Shown: positions 5,719 through 11,317 of the stretch, in pieces
Layout: every line of letters starts with the position of its first letter
Numbering within the stretch: position 1 is the stretch's first letter
Source: Planctomycetes bacterium GWF2_50_10
Lineage (GTDB): Bacteria; Planctomycetota; Phycisphaerae; Sedimentisphaerales; GWF2-50-10
Direction of reading: 5' to 3'
Length of the DNA stretch: 11,317 bases
Assembly (NCBI GenBank): GCA_001824635.1
Contig: MHYB01000049.1
Span: forward strand, 1-11,317
Translations under genes and position numbers: made by a program
Notes under the pieces: model-generated
Told to the model about the DNA's origin: nothing
What the model saw: the letters and a program-made list of their open reading frames with translations, nothing else
Databases searched by the model: none

Positions 5719-7067
5719 GCGTAAGCTCCCTTGATTCTGCCCGATTGACTGAAGCCCTCGTAGTTACGCATCAGAAGGTTCGCTTCAATACGCTGGACTA
5801 GATCAAGTGACACACTCACAACGATCAATAAGCCAGTACCGCCAAGAAACTGGGTTATCTGCCATTCAATACCCATTGAACGATTTACAACACTTGGCAC
5901 TACCGCGATGACCGAAAGGAACGCCGCACCAAAGTACGTTATCCTGGTCATTACTGTCTCAAGATACTCAGCCGTACGAGGACCCGGACGCAGTCCTGGA
6001 ATAAAGCTTCCCGAATCACGTAGCCGCTTTGCCATTTCCTTCGGCTGGAACTGAACCGTCGTCCAAAAGTACGCGAACAAGAATATCAGCGTAATATAAA
6101 CTATATTGTAAGTGTAGGCGTGCTCTTGAAACGCATTCTGTATCATTCCAAGTGCGTTTGAATCAGGCCATACACGCAGCAACTGTCCTATCAACACAGG
6201 AGGAAACATCATCAAGCTCGATGCGAAAATAATCGGCATAACACCGCCATGATTGACACGCAGCGGAAGATAATGCCTCTGTCCGCCGTACATACGATGG
6301 CCTCGCATCTGTTTAGCCTGCTGGATGGGAATCCGACGCTGTGCTTGTGTTATCAGGATCGCACCGGCTACAACAAACACAAATGATGCAAGCAAGAATA
6401 TAAGGTGAGCCGGACCATACTTGCCTGGAGCGCCGCCAACCGTCCATTCCATATTGTTCCAAAACCGTGCGATTGCCCAAGGCATTCTGGCAAGAATACC
6501 AGCCATGATGATAAGACTTATACCATTGCCGATTCCGTATTCATCAATCTGCTCACCGAGCCACATCAAAAATATTGTACCAGCCGTCATACCGACTACG
6601 CCCATCGCAATAGCCATTCCATGCATACCGGCATAACTGTACTGCCCCATTAATTTAAGGTACATCATCGCCTGGAATACGCAAAGAAGAACCGTGAGAT
6701 ATCGCGTATACTCCTGAATCTTCTTGTGTCCGGTCTGACCTTCCTGCCTCAGTTTGCGCAGCGAAGGAACCACTTCACCAAGCAGCATCAATATAATTGA
6801 TGCCGAAATATATGGCATAATGCCCAGCCCGAATAAACTCGTCTGGTCAAGCCTGCCGCCGGTAAACATTTGAAGGTAATCCGCCACGCGACCGATAGGG
6901 CTTGACGAATCACGATTCTGACCCATTTCTGCTGCAAACTTGGATTGGTCAAAACCCGGCACCGGAATCGCGAAGCCTATGCGGTAAATGCACAACATCG
7001 CTACCGTAAACAGTATCTTCTTCCGAAGATCCGGTATTTTGAAAATATTTACAAAAGTTGCAAGCAT
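5715..7067 (-). CDS. secY: Protein translocase subunit SecY
   Basis: SecY is the pore of the Sec channel in the inner membrane and, with SecE and SecG, passes unfolded proteins from the ribosome or SecA. The 450-residue protein shows about ten hydrophobic helices: TM1 around 17-35, the plug region near 62-85, TM2 at 80-98, others through to 380-395 and 408-425. Signatures include RIGFAIPVPG at 29-38, GIMPYISASI at 82-91, GEQIDEYGIGNGISL at 171-185 and RRIPIQQAKQ at 244-253. An AGGAAA ribosome binding site lies in the 16-nt gap after rplO. Its place at the end of the spc-type block is the usual one. Confidence 0.98.
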   Translation of the reverse strand: MLATFVNIFKIPDLRKKILFTVAMLCIYRIGFAIPVPGFDQSKFAAEMGQNRDSSSPIGRVADYLQMFTGGRLDQTSLFGLGIMPYISASIILMLLGEVVPSLRKLRQEGQTGHKKIQEYTRYLTVLLCVFQAMMYLKLMGQYSYAGMHGMAIAMGVVGMTAGTIFLMWLGEQIDEYGIGNGISLIIMAGILARMPWAIARFWNNMEWTVGGAPGKYGPAHLIFLLASFVFVVAGAILITQAQRRIPIQQAKQMRGHRMYGGQRHYLPLRVNHGGVMPIIFASSLMMFPPVLIGQLLRVWPDSNALGMIQNAFQEHAYTYNIVYITLIFLFAYFWTTVQFQPKEMAKRLRDSGSFIPGLRPGPRTAEYLETVMTRITYFGAAFLSVIAVVPSVVNRSMGIEWQITQFLGGTGLLIVVSVSLDLVQRIEANLLMRNYEGFSQSGRIKGAYA

Positions 7068-7083
7068 CGTAATTTCCTAACTT

Positions 7084-7530
7084 TTATGCGACGACCTTAG
7101 CCGAGCCGCCGATATCGGTAATCTTCTGCTGTGCCGACTTACTGAACTTATGTGCCGTTACAGTGAGTTTTTTGGTAAGCTCGCCATCGCCCAGTATTTT
7201 AATCCTGTTCTTGGCATTCGCTACCAGGCCAGCTGCGATAAGCTGCTCAATTCCGACATTACTGCCGTCATCAAACATATCAAGCTGCCAAAGGTTCACG
7301 ACCGAATAACGCGTTTCAAAATCAAAATTACTGAAACCACGCTTCGATATTCTTCTGAACAAAGGCATCGAACCGCCTTGGTACATCGACCTAGTCGAAG
7401 CACCGGCTCGGCTGTTAGCACCCTTATGACCGCGTGTGCTTGTTTTGCCGTGCCCGCTTCCGGGCCCTCTGCCGACTCTTCTTCGGGCTTTATGTTTGCC
7501 TACAACTGAAGTTATTTCATAGCTTAACAT
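7084..7530 (-). CDS. rplO: 50S ribosomal protein L15
   Basis: L15 is a late-assembly large-subunit protein with a long basic extension that reaches into 23S rRNA. The frame is open up to 7653, but residues before MLSYEITSV overlap rpsE and look like no L15. The ATG at 7530 has an AAAGGTGA ribosome binding site lying over the rpsE stop and gives a normal 148-residue protein. The signature blocks KARRRVGRGPGSGHGKTSTRGHKG (residues 14-37) and the glycine-rich GGSMPLFRRISKRGF are present. It follows rpsE directly, 4 nt after its stop, with no rpmD (L30) gene between them. Confidence 0.97.
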   Translation of the reverse strand: MLSYEITSVVGKHKARRRVGRGPGSGHGKTSTRGHKGANSRAGASTRSMYQGGSMPLFRRISKRGFSNFDFETRYSVVNLWQLDMFDDGSNVGIEQLIAAGLVANAKNRIKILGDGELTKKLTVTAHKFSKSAQQKITDIGGSAKVVA

Positions 7531-7534
7531 CAAA

Positions 7535-7542
7535 TCACCTTT
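7535..7542 (-). promoter_or_regulatory. Ribosome binding site fixing the rplO start
   Basis: AAAGGTGA on the minus strand includes the TGA stop of rpsE and ends 4 nt before the ATG at 7530. The site decides the shorter L15 start and implies that rpsE and rplO are translated in a coupled way. Confidence 0.7.
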
Positions 7543-8053
7543 GACTTGCTTGAACTTCGACACCGCGAAGTGATTCAACCGCTTCTTTACTTCGCAACTT
7601 AAGTAACCCGTCCAGCGTCGCCTTGACAACAGTCTTGGCACCTGTGCTGCCATAAACCTTGCTCAGCACGTTCGCTACACCGGCATACTCAAGCACAGCG
7701 CGGGCACTCGATCCCGCTATAACGCCTGTACCTGCACTTGCAGGAAGCAACTGGATACGCGTCGCACCGAACTTGCCCTTGATCGGATGCGGCAATGTGC
7801 GGTTTACCAGCACTATCGTTTGCAAATTCTTTTTTGCTTCCTTAACAGCCTTCTCGACTGCCTGTGGAACTTCGTTCGCCTTGGCATACCCGATTCCGAC
7901 CGTTCCGGCCCTGTCGCCTACTACAACAAGAGCTGCAAAACTGAATCTGCGTCCACCTTTGACGACTTTCGCACAACGGTATATTTTCACAACCGTGTTT
8001 TCCAGCGGCCTTTCTTCCTGGCCAAACTGACCTTTGCTTATTTCTTCTGCCAA
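7535..8053 (-). CDS. rpsE: 30S ribosomal protein S5 (TTG start)
   Basis: S5 lies at the mRNA entry channel and affects decoding accuracy. The 172-residue protein has the N-terminal double-stranded-RNA-binding-type domain (TVVKIYRCAKVVKGGRRFSFAALVVVGD, about residues 20-47, and VGIGYAKANEVPQAVEKA) and the C-terminal domain with LLPASAGTGVIAGSSARAVLEYAG. The start codon must be TTG at 8053. GGGAGA lies 7 nt before it, an in-frame TAG sits two codons upstream, and the protein has no internal methionine codon at all. It is followed at once by rplO; rpmD is absent. Confidence 0.96.
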   Translation of the reverse strand: MAEEISKGQFGQEERPLENTVVKIYRCAKVVKGGRRFSFAALVVVGDRAGTVGIGYAKANEVPQAVEKAVKEAKKNLQTIVLVNRTLPHPIKGKFGATRIQLLPASAGTGVIAGSSARAVLEYAGVANVLSKVYGSTGAKTVVKATLDGLLKLRSKEAVESLRGVEVQASQR

Positions 8054-8060
8054 AATCTAA

Positions 8061-8066
8061 TCTCCC
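8061..8066 (-). promoter_or_regulatory. Ribosome binding site for the TTG start of rpsE
   Basis: GGGAGA on the minus strand is 7 nt before the TTG at 8053. A TAG in the same frame at 8059-8057 excludes a longer start. Confidence 0.75.
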
Positions 8067-8076
8067 ATTTATAGGG

Positions 8077-8445
8077 TTAGAACACTAATCCTGCTTCGCG
8101 AGCACCATCCGCCAGGGCTTTTATCCTGCCGTGATAACGATACCCATTTCTATCAAACGTAACCTGCTTTATACCTACCTGTGTCGCCTGCTTAGCAAGC
8201 GATACCCCTACGGCCTTGGCTGCATCCTTGTTGCCCGTCTTGCTCAGAGTCTCACGAATCGCCTTGCATTTTGTATTCATTGATGCAAGCGTCAACCCTG
8301 CGACATCGTCTATCAACTGTGCATAGATGTGCTTATTCGAACGAAAAACTGAAAGCCTTGGACGCTCAGCTGTACCAAACACTTTTTTGCGTACATGCCT
8401 CTTCCGTCTGAGCCTAGACACCTGTTTATGAATCTGGATCTGCAT
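8077..8445 (-). CDS. rplR: 50S ribosomal protein L18
   Basis: L18 forms the central protuberance with 5S rRNA and L5. The 122-residue protein starts with a basic tail (MQIQIHKQVSRLRRKRHVRKKV), continues with the signature GTAERPRLSVFRSNKHIYAQLIDD, and ends with FDRNGYRYHGRIKALADGAREAGLVF, the typical L18 C-terminus. An AGGA element stands about 9 nt before the ATG. The upstream gap to rplF is 47 nt, somewhat longer than most here, and I see no hairpin or ORF in it. Confidence 0.97.
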   Translation of the reverse strand: MQIQIHKQVSRLRRKRHVRKKVFGTAERPRLSVFRSNKHIYAQLIDDVAGLTLASMNTKCKAIRETLSKTGNKDAAKAVGVSLAKQATQVGIKQVTFDRNGYRYHGRIKALADGAREAGLVF

Positions 8446-8492
8446 ATCTTTATCCTATGTTCTGATAGATTGCCAACCTATCTCAATCTCTA

Positions 8493-9065
8493 CTAACTAC
8501 CTGAAGCGAACGCCTTACCGCTCTTGCGCCTGACTATTTCGTCGGCATACCTGATGCCCTTGCCTTTGTAAGGTTCCGGCGGACGTACCGAACGCAAGTT
8601 CGCACAAAACTGGCCAAGCACATGCTTATCGGGACCCATTAGGCTGAATTTTGCAGGAACTTCATTTCCCTTGGTTGCAGGCACTTCGATCTTGGCCTTA
8701 ATGCCCTTGGGCATCTGCATTTCAACGGGATGCGAAAAGCCTATGGAAAGCACAAGTTTTCCGCCCTGATCTTTTATATTGTACCCTGTCCCGAAAATTT
8801 CCATATTCCTGGTAAACCCGACACCAGCGCCCGTGACCATGTTCGCTATAAGCGCCCGTGTCGTGCCATGCATCGCCCTAGACCTGCGATCTCCCAAGTT
8901 GGGATTTTCAACTATGACCTGTGTGCCATCAACCTTGACGGTGACCTCAGCGGGTGCTTCCCATTCAAGGTTACCCACTGGCCCAGACACCTTGATCTTG
9001 CGCCCGGACTGCTCAACTTTTACATTCTTAGGAATTTCTACTGGTTTTTTGCCTATACGACTCAT
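8493..9065 (-). CDS. rplF: 50S ribosomal protein L6
   Basis: L6 binds near the sarcin-ricin loop and the factor-binding site of the large subunit. The frame is open to 9113, but the ATG at 9065 gives the standard start MSRIGKKPVEIPKNV, preceded by GGTGAG, and a 190-residue protein. The stop of rpsH and this start share one base (TGATG), so translation is probably coupled. The two alpha-beta repeats of L6 are visible, with RAMHGTTRALIANMVTGAG in the first and the C-terminal signature PPEPYKGKGIRY in the second. It is about a dozen residues longer than in E. coli. Confidence 0.97.
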   Translation of the reverse strand: MSRIGKKPVEIPKNVKVEQSGRKIKVSGPVGNLEWEAPAEVTVKVDGTQVIVENPNLGDRRSRAMHGTTRALIANMVTGAGVGFTRNMEIFGTGYNIKDQGGKLVLSIGFSHPVEMQMPKGIKAKIEVPATKGNEVPAKFSLMGPDKHVLGQFCANLRSVRPPEPYKGKGIRYADEIVRRKSGKAFASGS

Positions 9066-9466
9066 CAGCTCACCGTGCAAATTATCTCGCCGCCGATTTT
9101 CTCGCTGCGACAAACTTTATCACTGAATACACCCTTGCTCGTCGAAACAACCACGATACCCATTCCGCCAAGCACAAGCGGAAGTTCCTTTGCTGCACTA
9201 TAAACCCTTCGTCCGGGCTTACTTGTACGGCTGATATCGTGAATTACACTTTCGCCATCAAGAGAATACTTCAGATTTATACGAAGAATGCCCTGCTTTG
9301 TGGCATCCTCTACTCTGTCATAACCGTCTATGAAACCTTCCTGCTTGAGTACGCCGGCCACGCCTTCGCACACCTTGGAAGCCTTCACGTTCACTTCCGA
9401 TTTGCCGGTGCGAACCGCGTTACGGATTCGCGTCAACATATCAGCTATAGGATCACTCAAACTCAT
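9065..9466 (-). CDS. rpsH: 30S ribosomal protein S8
   Basis: S8 binds the central domain of 16S rRNA; in E. coli it also represses the spc operon by binding its mRNA near rplE. The product of 133 residues starts MSLSDPIADMLTRIRNAVR and ends with the family C-terminus SKGVFSDKVCRSEKIGGEIICTVS; GGMGIVVVSTSKG is the S8 signature. The frame can be read from a TTG at 9478, but GGAG 6 nt before the ATG at 9466 and the usual S8 start favour the shorter form. The final TGA overlaps the rplF ATG by one base. Confidence 0.97.
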   Translation of the reverse strand: MSLSDPIADMLTRIRNAVRTGKSEVNVKASKVCEGVAGVLKQEGFIDGYDRVEDATKQGILRINLKYSLDGESVIHDISRTSKPGRRVYSAAKELPLVLGGMGIVVVSTSKGVFSDKVCRSEKIGGEIICTVS

Positions 9467-9472
9467 ATTATG

Positions 9473-9476
9473 CTCC
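9473..9476 (-). promoter_or_regulatory. Ribosome binding site fixing the rpsH start
   Basis: Minus-strand GGAG stands 6 nt before the ATG at 9466 and overlaps the alternative TTG at 9478, which therefore cannot use it. Confidence 0.7.
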
Positions 9477-9494
9477 AACTCGATCTTTCAAGTC

Positions 9495-9680
9495 TTACCA
9501 GCTTGCTTTTCTCACGCCAGGTATTTTGCCTTCGTTGGCAAGTTTTCGGAAGCAGATACGGCATAATCTGAACTTGCGGTACACCGCATGACTCCTGCCG
9601 CACAATTCACAACGCGTGTAGCCGCGTACTTTGAACTTGGGTTTCTGCTTGGCTTTAAATTCAAGTGCCTTAGTAGACAT
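9495..9680 (-). CDS. rpsN: 30S ribosomal protein S14, zinc-binding short form
   Basis: S14 is in the head of the small subunit next to S3 and S10. The 61-residue product is the short zinc-binding type, with C24 and C27 (CELC) and C40 and C43 (CRIC) forming a zinc ribbon. The C-terminus reads CFRKLANEGKIPGVRKASW, the family end. E. coli has a longer zinc-free form of about 100 residues. GGAG lies 7 nt before the ATG. It lies between rplE and rpsH, the usual spc-operon site. Confidence 0.97.
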   Translation of the reverse strand: MSTKALEFKAKQKPKFKVRGYTRCELCGRSHAVYRKFRLCRICFRKLANEGKIPGVRKASW

Positions 9681-9698
9681 TACAAACTCCAGTTATTC

Positions 9699-10241
9699 TT
9701 ATTTCTCACGGAATGGCATTCCGAACTGAGCCAGCATTTCTTTGGCTTCATTATCCGTCTTTGCCGTCGTAACAAATGTTATGTTCATACCTTCCTGCCA
9801 GGTAAGCTGCGCCGCGTCAATTTCAGGGAACGTGCTCACTTCGGCAAGACCCATCGAATAGTTACCACGGCCGTCGAATGCCTTTGGATTCAAACCGCGA
9901 AAGTCCTTTACACGCGGTATCGCCAGGTTGATAAGCCTGTCAAGGAACTCGTACATTCTGGCCCCGCGGATGGTAGCTTTTACGCCGATATCCATTCCCT
10001 CGCGTAGCTTGAAATTCGAAACGCTCTTTGACGCCTTACATAGTAACGGCTTCTGACCGGCAATCGCTGTCATATCTTTAAATGCCTGATCAATAAACTT
10101 CTTATCAGCCACCGCCCTGCCGACACCCATGGATAAAACTATCTTTTCAATTTTGGGGACAGCCATAGGGCTTGTATAATTGAACTTCTTTTGAAGTTCA
10201 GGAACTACCTTGGTCTTATATGTGCTTTTTAAACGTGCCAT
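9699..10241 (-). CDS. rplE: 50S ribosomal protein L5
   Basis: L5 binds 5S rRNA in the central protuberance and touches S13 and the P-site tRNA. The 180-residue length is standard. Signatures include VPKIEKIVLSMGVGRAVADK, TAIAGQKPLLCKASKSVSNFKLREG and the later IPRVKDFRGLNPKAFDGRGNYSMGL; the C-terminal region ends with ETA-like AKTDNEAKEMLAQFGMPFRE. AGGTG lies 7 nt or so before the ATG. It sits between rplX (22 nt away) and rpsN (18 nt away). Confidence 0.97.
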   Translation of the reverse strand: MARLKSTYKTKVVPELQKKFNYTSPMAVPKIEKIVLSMGVGRAVADKKFIDQAFKDMTAIAGQKPLLCKASKSVSNFKLREGMDIGVKATIRGARMYEFLDRLINLAIPRVKDFRGLNPKAFDGRGNYSMGLAEVSTFPEIDAAQLTWQEGMNITFVTTAKTDNEAKEMLAQFGMPFREK

Positions 10242-10263
10242 CGATACACCTGTTCAAAGGTCT

Positions 10264-10593
10264 TTATTTCTTAACTACAACGCCCAGCTCGGTTCCGTCC
10301 AGCGTTACTCTTTTTTTGCCGCCCTTTGCGTCAGCTTCAAAACGAACTCGCGAACCCTTGTTGCTCTTTGGATTCACAGGCAGAACGTTCGAAATATGAA
10401 CGGGCCTCTCAACCTGCAGCCTGCCTCCCTGAGGATACTTGCGGGACTGCTTTACATGCTTCCATTTGCGGTTGTGTCCTTCGATCACTACCATGTCCTT
10501 CTCAGGAATCACTTTGAGCACTTTGCCCGTAGCGCCCTTGCTTGAACCGGCTATGATTTGGACCAAATCACCTTTTTTTACATGAGCTGCCAT
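10264..10593 (-). CDS. rplX: 50S ribosomal protein L24
   Basis: L24 is an early assembly protein near the tunnel exit on the solvent side. The 109-residue protein begins with a KOW motif (KKGDLVQIIAGSSKGATGKVLKVIPEKDMVVIEG, residues 6-39), followed by the conserved PQGGRLQVERPVHISNV segment and a basic C-terminus. The ribosome binding site is weak (GGCGAGAGA about 10 nt before the ATG). The gene follows rplN after 14 nt and may depend on translational coupling. Confidence 0.96.
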   Translation of the reverse strand: MAAHVKKGDLVQIIAGSSKGATGKVLKVIPEKDMVVIEGHNRKWKHVKQSRKYPQGGRLQVERPVHISNVLPVNPKSNKGSRVRFEADAKGGKKRVTLDGTELGVVVKK

Positions 10594-10607
10594 TACTGTC
10601 TCTCGCC

Positions 10608-10994
10608 TTAAACTACTTCGCTCGCAAGCGAAATGATCTTCATGAAATTTTTATCGCGAAGTTCGCGTGCAACCGCGCCGAAAATACGCGTGCCGATTGG
10701 GTTATTGTCGGCATCGATGAATACGACTGCGTTTCTATCAAACCGAACATAACTGCCGTCAGGACGCTTCACAGGCTGCTTGGTCCTGATCACAACACAC
10801 TTGTAGACCTTTTTATCATCTAACTGGCACGTCGGAAGCGATTTCTTGATTGCCACGCAGATAATATCGCCTACGTTCGCAGTAACTCGGGTGTACTTAC
10901 CCTTGGCACTGTTCTTGCCCATAACCTTGATGCATTGCGCTGTCTTTGCACCGCTGTTATCGGCGATATCGACCATTGTTTCCTGTTGTATCAT
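10608..10994 (-). CDS. rplN: 50S ribosomal protein L14
   Basis: L14 lies on the intersubunit face and forms bridges with 16S rRNA; it is also the docking site of the silencing factor RsfS where that is present. The protein starts MIQQETMVDIADNSGAKTAQCIKVMG, the highly conserved L14 start, and has VGDIICVAIKKSLP, then VRTK-like VIRTKQPVKRPDGSYVRFDRNAVVFID and GTRIFGAVARELRDKNFMKIISLASEVV at the end. The length of 128 is about five residues above the norm because of a small insert. A GGAAAGAG element precedes the ATG. It follows rpsQ after 15 nt. Confidence 0.97.
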   Translation of the reverse strand: MIQQETMVDIADNSGAKTAQCIKVMGKNSAKGKYTRVTANVGDIICVAIKKSLPTCQLDDKKVYKCVVIRTKQPVKRPDGSYVRFDRNAVVFIDADNNPIGTRIFGAVARELRDKNFMKIISLASEVV

Positions 10995-11009
10995 ACGCGC
11001 GTCTCTTTC

Positions 11010-11273
11010 CTACTCTTGAACGGCTTTCTCAACAACCTGCACAAGCCGCCATGTCTTATTCTTGCTAACCGGACGGCATTCGCTGATATCCACAACGTCG
11101 CCGACTTTGGCTTCATTCTTCTCATCGTGAACGCCAACCTTTGTCGTACGCTTGAGATATTTGCCGTACTTGGGATGCTTGTACATCCATTTAATTTCTA
11201 CTCTGAGGCTCTTGTCGCCGCTATTGCTCACGACAACTCCGCGTTCTGTTTTTCTGGTTTTTCGTGTTTCCAT
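11010..11273 (-). CDS. rpsQ: 30S ribosomal protein S17
   Basis: S17 binds the 5' domain of 16S rRNA early in 30S assembly. The 87-residue OB-fold protein shows the S17 core RGVVVSNSGDKSLRVEIKWMYKHPKYGKYLKRTTKVGVHDEKNE and the signature VGDVVDISECRPVSKNKTWRLVQVVEKA. The ATG lies 4 nt after the rpmC stop, and the AAGG ribosome binding site overlaps that TAA. The order rpmC-rpsQ-rplN is that of the S10-spc junction in nearly all bacteria. Confidence 0.97.
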   Translation of the reverse strand: METRKTRKTERGVVVSNSGDKSLRVEIKWMYKHPKYGKYLKRTTKVGVHDEKNEAKVGDVVDISECRPVSKNKTWRLVQVVEKAVQE

Positions 11274-11277
11274 AGCC

Positions 11278-11316
11278 TTACGACTGGCCCTTCAACTCTC
11301 GTTCTCTCAATATTGT
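11278..11316 (-). CDS. rpmC: 50S ribosomal protein L29, C-terminal end only (cut by the window edge)
   Basis: Only the last 12 codons and the TAA stop are inside the window. They read TILRERELKGQS, and an ILRERELG-like end is typical of L29, a small helical protein at the tunnel exit. The position directly before rpsQ is the expected one. The rest of the gene lies beyond position 11317. Confidence 0.8.
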   Translation of the reverse strand, partial: TILRERELKGQS

Positions 11317-11317
11317 T

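Noticed and set aside
7531..7653. Longer N-terminus of L15 in the same frame
   Set aside because: It overlaps rpsE, resembles no L15, and a ribosome binding site and normal L15 start are present at 7530.
9066..9113. Longer N-terminus of L6 in the same frame
   Set aside because: It lies inside rpsH; the standard start MSRIGKKP with its own ribosome binding site is at 9065.
8730..9203. Plus-strand open frame of 157 codons
   Set aside because: Antisense to rplF and rpsH, with codon use and composition of a shadow frame.

Overview
The window is the distal two thirds of a large ribosomal-protein supercluster (the S10/spc/alpha type). It lies entirely on the minus strand, so the operon reads from high to low coordinates. 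After it, at low coordinates, come an initiator tRNA gene and a short debris zone holding mobile-element remains. Every protein was recognised from its own sequence; no database search was possible. A bacterium of the Planctomycetota, perhaps Phycisphaerae, is my best guess. The reasons are the RpoA start (MRITWRGLELP), the absence of an L30 gene between S5 and L15, and the adk-map-infA-rpmJ block. This assignment is an inference of moderate to low confidence.

Layout in transcription order: the end of rpmC (L29, cut by the window edge), rpsQ, rplN, rplX, rplE, rpsN, rpsH, rplF, rplR, rpsE, rplO, secY, adk, map, infA, rpmJ, rpsM, rpsK, rpsD, rpoA and rplQ. Gaps are mostly under 50 nt, several genes touch or overlap (rpsH/rplF by 1 base, secY/adk by 4), and Shine-Dalgarno sequences often sit on the preceding stop codon. 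I see no strong terminator inside the cluster. Several start codons had to be moved inward from the longest open frame (rpoA, rplO, rplF, rpsH). The 37-codon rpmJ gene was found by reading the gap between infA and rpsM. rpsE must start with TTG.

After rplQ comes about 150 nt of AT-rich spacer with a possible promoter, then an initiator tRNA-fMet gene (minus strand) and a convincing intrinsic terminator. Beyond the terminator (positions 1-550) there is no intact gene. The zone holds a degenerate partial copy of the same initiator tRNA, the end repeats of an IS21-family element, and the 3' part of an istB-like ATPase gene on the plus strand, close to a perfect 10-bp inverted repeat.

Together the genes supply small and large ribosomal subunit proteins, initiation factor 1 and the initiator tRNA, N-terminal methionine removal (Map), the membrane protein channel (SecY), adenylate balance (Adk) and the RNA polymerase alpha subunit. 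This is a core growth operon, not an accessory system. The only accessory-like DNA is the 1-600 zone, and I found no clear evidence of a new biological system.
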